Shown here: positions 1 to 11,936 of the stretch, piece after piece
Position numbering within the stretch: the first letter of the stretch is position 1
Layout: each line of letters begins with the position of its first letter
Source of the DNA: Mytilus edulis
Lineage: Eukaryota > Mollusca > Bivalvia > Mytilida > Mytilidae
DNA length: 64,000 bases
Assembly (NCBI RefSeq): GCF_963676685.1
Contig: NC_092345.1
Location: 32,325,585 to 32,389,584, forward strand
Reading direction: 5' to 3'
The notes under the pieces: model-generated
Databases searched by the model: none
What the model saw: the letters and a program-made list of their open reading frames with translations, nothing else
Told to the model about the DNA's origin: nothing
Program-made: the position numbers and the translations under genes

Positions 1-1346
1 CAATCCAGCCTCTATCTCCAGTCCACATCTTACTGTATGCCTATTTGTCAATTAAAGAACACATTTTCTGCCTCAAATGGTCAATTTAGAATTCTTGTCA
101 CAACAGTATCATCTGTAACCATATATCTGACACAATTTAGCTACTATATATACTAGAAGTGTTCAAACAAAGCCATATTTGCAATAGTTGTATGTATGCA
201 GATACCAGTCTGAGATATAAATTCACTTAAAATGTTGTAGAGATGACTGCTAACATCTGATTTTTGCATAACTTCCAAGCATAGTTATTGTTTTCTATAT
301 CAAGAACTTTAAAATCATAAAATCATAGCATTTACAAGTTAAATTATTTGTTTAATGACCATGGGGTTAGGCAATTTTTCTATGTTTTTTGCCCCTGGGG
401 CCTCAAATTTTCTAAATCATTCTGCTGTTTCTAGCAATTTGGAATATTTAGTACATATTCAGGATAGAACACACTATTGTAATATTTCTTGAGATATTTT
501 TGTTTTTCTAGCTTGTATTTATTATGCCGTGGTGACAAAAAGCAGATTTAAGTGTTGCGGCTTACTTTTGGGATATCGAAAGGACACAAATACCCCATAA
601 ATAATATTCAGGAAGGATCTATGAGTTTCAATGACTGCGAAGAGTAAATATATAAGCACTTCTTAACAATTTAACTTACAAATATGCAAATATTATGATT
701 GAATTTTGTATCAAGGACTTTAAGTAAACTATGCATACTGTAAACTGTGAATTTATGCTGAGTCATCATATTTAAGGCCAAGGATTCTATCAATCTTCAT
801 TAAATATTTATAAAACTTCTTATTTGAGTTTAAAATCTGTGAAATAAAGCAAATTTGGTTAAATTCTGAATGTTCCCCTTTGTCACCCTATATAGGTTGC
901 ATTTCTGTAAATATTGACAATGCAATTTCCCATAGGAACTCCTTTTACGGCTAAAACTGTACCACTTTTACTATGAAGTTTTGAAAAAAATCTTATCCTA
1001 GAATTGAAAGTTCATATGCACCACAATTTTTTTCAAAGGTCAAAATATAGGGCTGTGCGGCATATTTTCAACGTTTATATGCCCTGAACTTCTCAGAGTT
1101 TAAAATTACACTAATTTTCTTAACTACCCCTACCTCGAATGAAAGGTTACCACAGATTTCAATGTAAACAATATGCACGTGTTTATTTACTGGTAACATT
1201 CCCAAGTTCTGTCTCTGCGATATGGAACACAGAGAGCATAACTGGGAACCAGTATGTAAACAGAATTAATTTTTTTATGAATATTCAATTACTCCCCAAA
1301 AGAGGCGTGTTTTGAGAAACAGCTGTATTTACAAAGTGCAACCTAT
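1..1346. other. AT-rich noncoding DNA
   Basis: No reading frame, splice-flanked exon or RNA gene is supported. From about 860 to 1350 the sequence has the look of old mobile-element DNA leading into the inverted-repeat arm that follows, but no terminus could be fixed. Confidence 0.4.
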
Positions 1347-2160
1347 AGCATTTAGCCCCAAATATAGACAGAAAAAAGTCCCATAAAATCTAACTTGAGG
1401 TAAACTATAAAACAGCATTTTTGATGTCCTAAGGAAATTGACATGGAATTGTAGATAACTCCGCAAAACTGAGTCTTTAGTATGTCAGTTTTTGGTTGAT
1501 TTTCTTCAAATTCATGTAAAGTATGATACTTTGATGGGGTTATAAGTTCGTATTTGACTGTATTATATAATTTTCTGCCCATGAAAATGTACAAAACAGA
1601 AGTGGGTATTTTATTTTTTTTTTGTGAATTTTTCATTGAAGAAATTGCAAATTTGTGGCTTTGTGACCGTTTTAAAAAAAATGATGTGAAAATTTGGTAA
1701 TGTTTCTATCTGTATAAGCAAATGTGCTGTATATTATGTTTGTTCAGCATCTACCTTGTTTAAAGGAACTTTAAACCACAAAAAGAAGAATATATGCTTA
1801 ATTATTTTTTTTATTAAATTTGAGATTATTTACCTTGACATGTTGAAAAATTCAATAAATGGTCAACTTATGAATTCCGAAATCTAGATTGTTGCTTGAT
1901 AAAAGATATGAAAACACCTTTATAGTTGTTTGTTATACTCTTAGGACGTCCAACATATCAAGAATCAATACATTTTGTTGAATAGAAGCGGTAAAGTTAT
2001 AATTTTGTATCAATTTTTAATGATATTTCTGCCTTTTTTGCAGAGTTATCTCTCTTTTGAAAGCAAATCTCCATAGGAATTTTAAATCGTGATTTTTTTT
2101 TAGGTTTCCTCAATAAGATTTTATTGCACATTTTTTCTGTTTATATTTGGGGTATGCTAA
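1347..2160. repeat. Imperfect inverted repeat, ~60-bp outer arms
   Basis: The left arm (1347-1406, containing GCCCCAAATATAGACAG and ATAAAATCTAACTTGAGG) reappears as its reverse complement at 2100-2160 (CTGTTTATATTTGGGG and CCTCAATAAGATTTTAT). The about 690 bp between them matches only weakly when folded. It could be a decayed foldback or MITE-like DNA element. No transposase frame and no clear target duplication were found. Confidence 0.45.
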
Positions 2161-2811
2161 CGGTTACTCAATAACCTTCTGTTGCAATCACTTTAAGGTA
2201 AGGGTCAAATTTATGCTAGATTGACTGGACTATAATCTGATCTAATCTGTATTTAAGAGAAAGGTCCCATGAAATGAAAAAGTTTCGGGGCCGCCCCCAT
2301 ATGTTGTGAAGAATAGGTGGATGATACTTAGGAGCAATCGAGAGTTAATTGGATATCCCCTATATAGGTTATAACCGTAATTTTATGTCCATTAAAGATA
2401 ACTGTAAGTATCGTCGGTTCGGACCTGTATAAATCAAATGAATCAGTACCGAATTTTAGAGGTGTACACATTACTAAATAATCAACAACGAAGTGAATGC
2501 TCTTTACTTATTTAATTATATCAGTTATACGAAATTAAGCTTTTAAATTCTAGTATGACTGGAATCAACTTTAATGAATCATTGATAACAACATATACTT
2601 CATGTCCGTTAAGGTAGCAAAACACAGTTATGAGGGTTGTTTCGCATGTTGGTGAAGGTGGATTTTCAAATATGAAAATATTGTCTTTTTATGTTTCATG
2701 GATAATTTCTATATCTAGACTAGTCAAAGGTCCTGAAACTATTGTTATGGTACAAACACTTTTGCATAGTAACTGTTGCATGTAATTTTACGAAAAATAA
2801 GGCAAAAGACA
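2161..2811. other. Noncoding DNA
   Basis: Nothing recognised; no long frame or repeat that could be matched elsewhere in the window. Confidence 0.4.
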
Positions 2812-3222
2812 TAATTCTAACTAGAGATAAAGGATACTACAGATACAATTAAGTCGGCTTCATATCTTGACTTACATCTAGAAATTGACAATGAGGGTCG
2901 GTTGAAAACAAAACTTTACGACAAAAGAGATGATTTCAGCTTTCCAATTGTGAACTTTCCATTTCTAAGTAGCAACATTCCAGCAGCACCTGCATACGGG
3001 GTATATATCTCCCAATTGATACGATATTCCCGTGCTTGCATTTCCTATCATGATTTTCTTGATAGAGGTTTGCTGCTCACAAGGAAGCTATTAAACCAAG
3101 AGTTCCAAATAGTGAAGTTGAAATCATCCCTTCGTAAATTTTACGGACGCCATCACGAGTTGGTTGACCGTTATGGAATAACCGTTTCACAAATGATATC
3201 GGATATGTTCCTTACGTCGTAA
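2812..3222 (+). pseudogene. Penelope-like RT C-terminal fragment (family 1)
   Basis: The frame is open from about 2821 to the TAA at 3220-3222. It contains the run DTTDTIKSASYLDLHLEID, then LYDKRDDFSF, IVNFPFLSSNIPAAPAYG and YISQLIRYSRAC. I know this as the C-terminal part of a reverse-transcriptase-like protein that is very common in mussel genomes; my best placement is a Penelope-like or related non-LTR retroelement. The RT palm with its catalytic residues is missing upstream, where stop codons appear immediately, so this is a 5'-truncated dead copy. The natural stop is kept, and the sequence runs on into the family's downstream repeat. Confidence 0.7.
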
Positions 3223-3545
3223 CTACAATCCCCTTCTCTTTCATGAATATGACCTACCGAATTAGACTATTTACCGGATTTGTAATCACATAAGCAACAC
3301 GACGGGTGCCACATGTGGAGCAGGATCTGCTTACCCTTCCGGAGCACCTGAGATCACCCCTAGTTTTTGGTGGGGTTCGTGTTGTTTATTCTTTAGTTTT
3401 CTATGTTGTGTCGTGTGTACTATTGTTTTTCTGTTTGTCTTTTTCATTTTTAGCCATGGAGTTGTCAGTTTGTTTTGGATTTATGAGTTTGACTGTCCCT
3501 TTGGTATCTTTCGTCCCTCTTTTATGTCTTGATAGATGCTTGTAA
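3223..3545 (+). repeat. Downstream tail of the Penelope-like family 1 copy
   Basis: It runs GGAGCAGGATCTGCTTACCC ... GGTGGGGTTCGTGTTG ... GCCATGGAGTTGTCAG ... CTGTCCCTTTGGTATC. The same block occurs inverted at 4830-5060, 50762-50925 and 61542-61693. In the 4830 copy it is again joined to the same RT fragment, so it is the 3' tail of that element. The 79-codon frame inside it is hydrophobic by composition only and is not a gene. Confidence 0.65.
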
Positions 3546-4829
3546 ACACATTTCAGAATACGTTACCTTTTTTCCGTAAAAAAGCACATGATTTTCAATA
3601 AATGTAAACATAGCATTCAATTTTATTATCATGAATTACAGCTTTAGTTAATTTAATTTGGATATAGATATTCAATGAAAAGTACAATCAAGCATTGTTT
3701 TTACTTTAATTTGTTCTGAATTAAAACTAGTTTAAAAGATCAATTAAGAAAATAAAAGTCTTTGACATCACAACAACAGTCACAGACGATCTACGTATTA
3801 ACAAAAGCAAATTGTCATCTTTGAGAAATGTTGAAATTGAAATGCTGACTGACCGAATTTAATGAGAAAAATTATTACAATGGTCAATTATGAAGTTTAA
3901 TTAACGGATTAATGACCCATCCGATGTCGATAAGCGGATTATCTGTAATCACAACTTATTACACCTGCTGATAATGATTAGCTGGGGGTCATAAGACAAT
4001 CAAAACTCAGGAGTAAACGAAGACTCATAAAACCAAAGGACATTTACATCAACAGTTATAAGTAATAAATAAGAAGCAACACGAACTCCACTAAAAACCG
4101 GGAGTGAAATCAGGTAAACATGTCATAAATATGAAGATAGGTAGATTAATTGTATTTTCATCAAAATATAATGGCAATAAAGGCATGGACTTACGAAAAA
4201 GGACAAGGCGTCTTCAAAAAGGGCACAGGGCACTCGGGAAAGGGAGGGCGGACCGCACTGTGAAATTTCATAATTTTAATTACTGGAAGTCAAATCTATG
4301 GACATGATCGAAGAAAATGATTAATACATACAAATGAACATATAAACAACAAGTAGAAACTAAATTTATAGAAAACCGGTAAGTGGGATGGTAAATGATG
4401 AGGGTCAATTTTAATGTTTTCCCTACAGTTTGTCCTAGAGGGAATGGTTGATTAATTTTGCTTCGTTCTTCCTGATATATTCTAGTCCATGGACGTTTTC
4501 TAACCAGAAATGTGCCAAAACACTTTGGTTGCACTTTGACAAATTAAAATTTCCATTTTAAAATATTTGCTTAAGTTTATAGTCAATGTCTTATCTAACA
4601 GTCACTTGTCTGTCTTTTTTCTAAGGTTTGATTATGGTGCACATTGTTGTGTTGTTTCAACAACTCCTTCAAACATAAACGTATATGTATTACTATATGT
4701 CTTTACCAATTACAAGTCCTTACTCATTTATAATACTTTTTAATGTATTTGGTCTGTTTCCTGCAATGAATTTACCTGGTCTTCTTATTCTATTTAATGA
4801 CAATTTGTTGACAGCTATCGATTTACAAA
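3546..4829. other. Noncoding DNA between two inverted repeat copies
   Basis: Nothing supported. The small frames here are random. The stretch lies between the + copy (2812-3545) and the - copy (4830-5270) of the same element. Confidence 0.4.
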
Positions 4830-5270
4830 AGAGGGACGAAAGTACCAGAGGGACAGTCAAACCTCATAAATCGAAAATAAACTGACAACGCCATGGGTAA
4901 AAATGAAAAAGACAAACAGTAGTACACATGGCACAACATAGATAACTAAAGAATAAGCAACACGAACCCCACCAAAAACTAGTGGTGATCTCATGTGATC
5001 CGGAAGGGTAAGCAGATCCTGCTCCACATGTTGCACCCGTTGTGTTGCTTATGTAATAACAAATCCGGTAAATAGTCTAATTCGGTAGGTCACATTCATG
5101 AAAGGGAAGGGGATTGTAGTTACGACGTATAAAGGAACATATCCGATATCATTTGGGAAACGGTTATTCCATAACGGTCAACCAACTCGTGATGGCGTCC
5201 GTAAAATTTACCAAGGGATGATTTCAACTTCACCATTTGGAACTCTTGGTTTAATTGTAACCTCTTAGAT
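4830..5270 (-). mobile_element. Penelope-like family 1, 3' end, inverted copy
   Basis: Read on the minus strand this has the last ~50 codons of the RT fragment (ending near 5127) followed by the same tail as 3223-3545, including GTGGAGCAGGATCTGC at about 5030. The orientation is opposite to the copy 1.3 kb away. Strongly 5'-truncated. Confidence 0.65.
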
Positions 5271-5631
5271 GGACCAATCAGTATTTCGGATTCACTATGT
5301 GATCTTTTTTGTGTTTTGTCTTCTGATACTGATAATGCTTCAAGTAATGTTGGTATTGGCTATGCAATTTGTTTGGCTTCAAGTGCTTTGTTATTTTTAT
5401 AGGCAACCTAATTATCTAATATAGAATTCAGCAACTGTTATAAAATGCTGCTTGTATTTCATTAGCGTTTTCGGTGCTAATCTCTTCGTGGATCAAAGTT
5501 AACGGTTCGCTATAACTGCTATGTTTTGCTGTTCTTCTTGACACTAAATTATCGTTTTGAACTAGTTTTAACTAGACTGTCGTTAAAAGTAAAAACACAA
5601 AAATACTGAACTCCGAGGAAAATTAAAACAA
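5271..5631. other. Noncoding DNA
   Basis: No feature recognised. Confidence 0.35.
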
Positions 5632-5921
5632 GAATGTGTCCAAAGTACACGGATTGCCCACTTGCACTATCATTTTCCAGGTTCCATGGACTTTGAAATT
5701 GGGTAAATATCTAATTTGGCATTAAAATTAGAAAGATTATACTCTAGGGAACATGAGTACTAAGTTTCAAGTTGATTGGACTTCAATTTCATCAAAAGCT
5801 ACCTTGACCAGAAACTTTAACCTGAAGCGGTACGAAAGAACGAACGGACGGACGAACGAACGAACGGAGCCACAGACCAGAAAACATAATGCCCATCTAC
5901 TATCGTAGGTGGGGCATAAAA
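5632..5921 (+). repeat. Dispersed repeat ending in GGGGCATAAAAA
   Basis: It starts CAAGAATGTGTCC.AAGTACACGG, has GAACATGAGTACTAAGTTTC and GTTGATTGGACTTCAA in the middle, a purine-rich ACGAACGGACGG segment, and ends CTATCGTAGGTGGGGCATAA. The other copies are 44954-45238 (-) and 61858-62088 (+). The class is unknown to me; no inverted termini and no coding capacity. Confidence 0.65.
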
Positions 5922-7443
5922 AGAAAGTCCCAAATCAAATGGCAAAATCCAAAGTTCAAACACATCAAACGAATGGATAACAACTGTCATATTCCTGACT
6001 TGGTACAGGCATTTTCTTATGGAGAAAATGGTGGATTGAACCTGGTTTTATAGCTAGCTAAACCTCTCACTTGTATGACAGTCGCATCGAATTCCATTAT
6101 ATTGTCAACGATGCGTGAAGAAAACAAACAGTCACAATAGGTAGACATGTCAAAAATAGGGGTACAGCAGTCAACATTGTTATCATCTTAATAACTATAA
6201 AAACAACAAATGTAACAAAGAAGCACAAAAAGGTATACATCAAATTTAACATCCTCATTTTGCTTATATTATACGATTTTATTTATCTATGTAAAATCCA
6301 CCCATAAAGGATGGAAGGTTTTAGGTACTGGTGTATAATTGCGCGTTTGAAATTAGCACAGGTAGACATAAAATAATTTTGTCGTTCAAAGTATGACGAG
6401 ATACATAAATATAGAGTCATGTAAAATAGATATAAAACTTAACAGTAAAAGTAATAATAATAAATAAAATAATGCGTGACTCAAAGTATGACGGGATACA
6501 AAAGTACAGAGTCACGTCAAATGAATATCACAAAAAAAACAGACTTAACAGTAAAATAAAATTGAGAATGGAAATGGCCAAAGAGACAACAATCCGACCA
6601 TAGAAAAAAACAACAGCAGAAGGTCACCAATAGGTCTTCAATGTAGCGAGAAATTCCCGCACCCGGAGGCGTCCTTCAGCTGGCCCCTAAACAAATATAT
6701 GCTAGTTCAGTGATAATGAACGCCATACTAATTTCCAAATTGTACACAAGAAACTAAAATTAAAAATAATACAAGACTAACAAAGGCCAGAGGCTCCTGA
6801 CTTGGGACAGGCGCAAAAATGCGGCGGGGTTAAACATGTTTGTGAGATCTCAACCCTCCCCCTATACCTTTAGCCAATGTAGAAAAGTAAACGCATAACA
6901 ATACGCACATTGAAATTCAGTTCAAGAGAAGTCCGAGTCTGATGTCAGAAGATGTAACCAAAGAAAATAAACAAAATGACAATAATACATAAATAACAAC
7001 AGACTACTAGCAGTTAACTGACATGCCAGCTCCAGACTTCAATTAAACTGACTGAAAGATTATGATTTCATCATATGAACATCAGGCACAATCCTTCCCG
7101 TTAGGGGTTTAGTATCATACCATCATAACATATATGAGAAGATCAAAACCCGTGTCATTTTGAATAAATGTGTTTAGTTCCGATGCAAAGTAGTATTATT
7201 AAATAAAATAATTTTGTCATTCAAAGTATGACAAGACACATAAGTAAAAGTAATATTGATAAATAAAATAATTTTGTCGTTCAAAGTATGATGGGATACA
7301 TAGTCACGTCAAATGGATATCTAAAAAACAGACTTAACAGTAAAAGTGATATTATTAAAGACAAATAAAAGAATACGATAACACGTTATTAAGATGATAT
7401 ACAACGTCAGTACGCAAAATCTATACTTCAAGACCATCGTGTA
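5922..7443 (-). mobile_element. 3' tail of Penelope-like family 2 copy, interrupted
   Basis: Downstream (minus strand) of the RT remnant at 7444-7741. It contains repeated blocks with TTGTCGTTCAAAGTATGA at about 6380 and 7278 (variants near 6480 and 7218) and AACAGACTTAACAGTAAAA at about 6540 and 7329. The matching + strand tails follow the copies at 9824-10350 and 17330-17760. A different retroposon is inserted at about 6549-7190. 5922-6200 holds the segment with GACTTGGTACAGGCATTTTC that recurs at 50150-50240 and 53220-53470. Confidence 0.55.
6549..7190 (-). mobile_element. Retroposon copy with fixed TTGAGAATGG end
   Basis: It begins ATAAAATTGAGAATGGAAAT and runs through CACCCGGAGGCGTCC, GGACAGGCGCAAAAATGC and GATGTAACCAAAG. 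The same sequence is inverted at 54425-54840. Shorter copies at 26678-26764 and inside the array at 18767-19680 keep the same ATAAAATTGAGAATGG end and stop at different places on the other side. That is what 5'-truncated retroposons do, so the fixed end is probably the 3' end and the element reads on the minus strand here. The flanking tandem sequence becomes continuous if it is removed. Confidence 0.6.
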
Positions 7444-7741
7444 TTATTTGTGAAGTTTATACGGAAAATTTATCAACAAGTTGAACTTTTTTAGAAAAAG
7501 GACGAGACGTTCTTTGACATACCCCTGGTTCATCAACTTTCTGCTCAGACACTGGTGACGTTTTACAAAGTCTGAGTAGGAGCTGCAAGCTCTTGAATAC
7601 TGAATAAGTTGGGAAATGTATATTCCATATGCAGGTGAAGTTGGGTATATTGCTACTAAGGTGGGGGACATTGATAGTTTCAATAATTTTCTTTAATTCT
7701 ATGTTGACGCTTATTAGTTTCTTTCTGTGCAAAAGCCGCAT
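7444..7741 (-). pseudogene. Penelope-like RT C-terminal fragment (family 2)
   Basis: Two overlapping minus-strand frames together carry the block HLSSNIP, SPAYGIYISQLIQYSRAC, SDFVKRH and SRKLMNQGYVKERLVLFLKK, matching the RT remnants at 2812-3222 and 9419-9823. At least one frameshift, near 7650-7680, separates the two parts. A dead, 5'-truncated copy. Confidence 0.6.
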
Positions 7742-8997
7742 AAAGTTCCGTGGCTGGTCACAAGTTTAGTTTACTCTATCTTATTAATCAACTTTGGCTA
7801 CAATGCTTTTTTAAAGGTGTTCACAAATTCAGGTTGACATCATATTCTTCTTTTGCATTCCTTGACAAACGTTGCTTGAAATTGTGTTGGTTGAATTATA
7901 TCTACCAAACGCTGGCTTAGTGTCGAGTTTGGTAATTATGCATTTCTTTTTTATGTTTTGTGATTGATTCTGAACCAGTGTTTGTGGATCTTTTAAGATA
8001 TCTGGTTGACATTCTATTCGCCTTTTGGTAAATTGTACTTGAAATTCATGTTTTAACTTATTTCTAGTTAAAAGTGGTTTGGCAATAATTTGTTTTTCTT
8101 GAAGTTGGGTATTTTGGATTTGTACTGGACCATTTTAAATGTTTAACAACCTTTAGTCTACATTCGTGACACAGTTATGTAACTTTAAAGTAAATTTATC
8201 ATGTACAGAAATTATATTAACTTCGAACGTCTGTTCGTCTTTGTTTAAAATTGTTATCAAAGGTACCAGAATTATATTTCTAGTTGTAAAAAGTTACTAC
8301 TTTATATATCTGAAAATTAATATGATCACATTTAAAATAAACTATTATTAAGTCGAACAACTTAATTTTTTATTAACATCAAACATCTTGAGGTTCAAAT
8401 TTTATTGTTTTAATCTACAGGGCGAACTCTATATAATTGCTTGTATGCCAAAAGACAGTTCCTAACTCAGTCAACTGTCAGTCTGTGTGCTAGAAGCATT
8501 ACCGTTTGTTATGATTTCATCGAATCCACCAGCCATTACTGTTAGGTCCTAAATGCAATGCGTGTCGTCCCTTCATTTTTCATTAATAAAGGAATCTTAA
8601 CGACAGACTAATATATGGCAGTAATTGTGGTCTAACAAAATTCGCCTTTAACAATAATATTTCCAAAACTTTGAATTTACATTGTATAACCACTTCGGAT
8701 CGTCAAATTCGTATTCAATTTCTTTTTGATATCCTGAAGGACTTCTTCTACAAAATGTTCTTTCAGCATATTGGTTAAAACGTTGCGTCTTTTTGCACTG
8801 TGTGATATACTAACATGTGATCCTTTAATGGTACTTTGATGATCGGTTGCTCGTCTTCTATTTAAAGCAACCACCGTCTGTTGATTGATGATTTGACACC
8901 GTCGATATCGGTTAAAAATGATCCATCAGACTGTTTTCTTTTCCAAATTATATGGTACACATTCTGAAAAGGTAAACAACAAGAAGGTTAACAGTTG
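7742..8997. other. Noncoding DNA
   Basis: No gene supported. The small frames at 8166-8351 (+), 8677-8874 (-) and 8948-9142 (-) lack any recognisable domain. Confidence 0.35.
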
Positions 8998-9823
8998 AAG
9001 ACCACCATTCCCCATGTCGAATTGAAAAATCGTCTAAAAGAAATAATGAACAATGCTTTTCAACATAAAAATGGTAGCATACGTTCATTACTTTTGGATA
9101 CCATACGGTATATTTTGTAAATACAACGCATTGAACAAACATGCTACACAGAGGAACAAGTGATCAGTATGCTTCGGTTTCTTATTAACAACATATTTGT
9201 TGAATTTGGAGGTAGAGTTTTTCTACAAATTGTCGGCATTCCTACGGGAACGAACTGTGCGTGTGCTTCTGCTTGCCGACCTCCTCTAATTTTCTTACGA
9301 GTCTGCGTACCTTCAGACACTTGTCAACAACAAGAAGATCTAAGAAGCCAGATAATTTAATTTCACATTCAGATACATTGAATATGTTCTTTCATTAAAA
9401 ATCAAACCATTTTTCTGATTGGATACCATTAACATATCCCCAAAACTAAAAATAAATGAAACAACAGACACGGCTTCCTCCTTCTCATTTTTAGACTTAT
9501 ACCTCGAATTTGACATATGTGGTCATCTCAGTACCAGTATCTATGACAAACGAGACGATTTTTATGTTGGAATCAACAATTCCCCCCACCTTAGTAGCAA
9601 TATACCAACTTCACCTGCATATTGGATATACATTTCCAAACTTATTCGGCATTCAAGAGCTTGCAGCTGCTACTCAGATTTTGCAAGCCGTCACAAGTAT
9701 TTAAGTAGAAAGTTGATCAACCGAGAGTGTGTCAAAGAATGTCTCGTCCTTTCTCTAAAAAAAAGTTCATCAGAAGGTACCAAGACCTTGTTCACGTATA
9801 TTCCGTATCAACTTCACAAATAA
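8998..9823 (+). pseudogene. Penelope-like reverse transcriptase remnant (family 2)
   Basis: The longest RT remnant in the window, spread over shifted frames. It has TTIPHVELKNRLKEIMNNAF (from about 8999), then LRFLINNIFVEFGGRVF and VGIPTGTNCA (to about 9260), then the palm strand read as FRYIEYVLS near 9370, where the family normally has the catalytic pair YIDDV. The C-terminal part (9419-9823) has FSFLDLYLEFD, YDKRDDF, HLSSNIPTSPAYW and RHKYLSRKLINRECVKE. Both catalytic aspartates are replaced and several frameshifts and stops are present, so it is inactive. The class assignment rests on memory of the family. Confidence 0.65.
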
Positions 9824-10350
9824 TACACGAAGTTGAAGGATAGATTCTATGTATTAACGTTTTTTTATCATCTTAATATCGTGTTATAGTATTCTTTTAT
9901 TTGTCTCTATGAATATTACTTTTACTGTTCAATTTTACTTTTACTGTTCAGTCTGTTTTTGATGATATTAATTTGACGTGGCTTTGTAGTTATACATCCC
10001 AGTATTGATATTGAGCTATGGTTAAATTTTATATTCTTGTCTTTAATGTTTGCTAATGTGCTTTGTTCAAATGCCTTTTTGTATTTTTTTGTTATATATA
10101 ACGTGGTTTGTACTAATGCATCCAGTCGTTGTGTTATTGTGCTATAGTAAATTTTTGTATTGAATCTGTCTTTCGTTTTTGCTAATGTGCTTTGTCTGTA
10201 TGTCGTTTTGTTTTTTTGTGTTACATATTTGTTTGTTTTTATAGTGATTACGACAATGTTGACTGCTTTTCAAATAGAGAAGTGGATGATGGTCATTTTC
10301 ATTAAAGTTGCGACTGTCAATTTAATCATTGTTTTTAATCGTTAGTATAG
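9824..10350 (+). repeat. 3' tail of the Penelope-like family 2 copy
   Basis: It contains TTGATATTAATTTGACGTGG-like and CTTGTCTTTAATGTTTGC sequence, the plus-strand version of the tail at 5922-7443. The segment CTAATGTGCTTTGT is repeated near 10052 and 10183 and again at 17430. Confidence 0.5.
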
Positions 10351-10639
10351 GTTATCATACCCAATGTAGTAATTAAATCTTTGAATATAGTTTACATTGG
10401 CACAAATGTCGATTCTGTCATCAGGAAATTAAAACATTTTAACTAAATTTGTATTATTTTCAAACGACATCCACTTTGATTTTTGTTCTATAAAGATGTT
10501 AACTCCTAACTATCCTACTGCCTACCGATAAATTTATTTTTGGCATTGCACAAGTCGTGTCTTCTTTGACTGTTCATGACGTTAATATACTAAATCCCTG
10601 GGATGTGTTTTAGTTGATTTTATTCTCTGATGCATGTTT

Positions 10640-11400
10640 TTTTTTAATATAAATTATTGTTTTTGGCTTTTAACTAGCTGTCAGCCTGTCAGTAACTGTC
10701 AGTACTCTCAAATCTTACTTCTTTGTCAATTAGACCTGCTGATACTATTTGTAATGCTTTTTTTCCAATTTATTTTTACTTATTCTGGCTTATATCTTAT
10801 CTATATACTAGTTTCTTTGATAAGTGTTTGGTATTTACTATAAATTTTCACTTCTTCGTACTATTTTTTCAACCTAAAAAAATGTCTTATCTCATTGATT
10901 TTGTATTTACATTGTATCATAGATCAAATCGATACATTCAATTATGTTCAATTGTGTTAATATGTCATTGGATTGAGTTAAAGTCATTTCAATTGATATT
11001 TTATAGTGTGCCTTTCTATGTTGTGATGTTACTATTATTTCAGATAAGGGCGAAGGTTGATATCTATTTAAACGTTAAAACCCGATGCATTTGTTTGCAC
11101 CTGTACTAGGTAAGAATCTGATGTTCAGTAGTTGTCGTTTGTTGATGTGGTTCATAAGTGTTTTTCGTTTTTCGTTTTTTATATAGATTGTCCGTTGGTT
11201 TTTCCGTTTAAATGGGTTTAAAGTAGTCATTTTTGTGTCCCTTTATAACTTGCTGTTCGGTGTGAGGCAAGGCTCCGCGTTGAAGACCGTACTTTGTTTG
11301 ACCTATAGTGGATTACATTTACAAAATATGATTTGGATTGAGAGTTGTCGCATTGGTACTCATACAACATCTTCTTATATCTATTCAGAACGGAAGTTTT
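10640..11400 (+). mobile_element. Long copy of the 'TTGGCAATCATACCACATC' retroposon family
   Basis: It ends with GTTGAAGACCGTAC ... GAGAGTTGTCGCATTGG ... CATACAACATCTTC. The other copies are 19830-20150 (+), 22655-22800 (+), 28983-29290 (-) and 49345-49440 (-). All share the ACC.CATCTTC end and start at different points, consistent with 5' truncation. The hydrophobic frames at 10634-11109 are by-products of T-rich sequence. Confidence 0.5.
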
Positions 11401-11936
11401 TTTTTTATGTAAAACAACCTTTATTTATTTATTTAATGGACAAGTCAAGGTCACAATTGGCTAAAACATTGAAGGCTTATACAATCGTTGTGTGTGTATA
11501 TTAGATTTTTAAAACCTAGTATCGATTGAATAAAGCTCAATCAAAAGTAAAACAATAACCCTGAATATACAAATCTTTTACCAGACCTACATTTTTTCAC
11601 CTAAAAGCTACATACAACAAAGTGAAACGAAACAAGCAATACAAGAACATGCATGCACAATAAGAACATATCAATATACTTCTTGGTATGCTGTATGCAA
11701 AAATAAGAATCATATACAGATATTCATTACCATCACTGTCCACCGCAATTATTTATCGAACTTTCGAATTGGTTTAATTTGAAATCAACTCCATTGGTTG
11801 TTCATTCACATAGTCTAAGATGTTACAGGAGACGTAATCGGTATTTTTGGATTTCAAGTTTTGTTTGTTTCCTTGATTGGTTTTCTTAATTGATTTATGA
11901 GATTTGAACATCTGCTAACTACTGTTTTTTATATAG
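11401..11936. other. Noncoding DNA, possible intron
   Basis: Nothing recognised, but the end has a good 3' splice signal: a branch-like CTAAC at 11914 and a T-rich tract before the AG at 11935-11936. Confidence 0.35.

Noticed and set aside
3306-3545. 79-codon hydrophobic frame that looks like a membrane protein
   Set aside because: It is a T-rich repeat tail found in several other places with stops and in both orientations; hydrophobicity follows from T-richness.
10634-11109. Two overlapping Phe/Leu-rich frames
   Set aside because: They lie inside a dispersed retroposon copy, have no domain, and reflect T-rich sequence.
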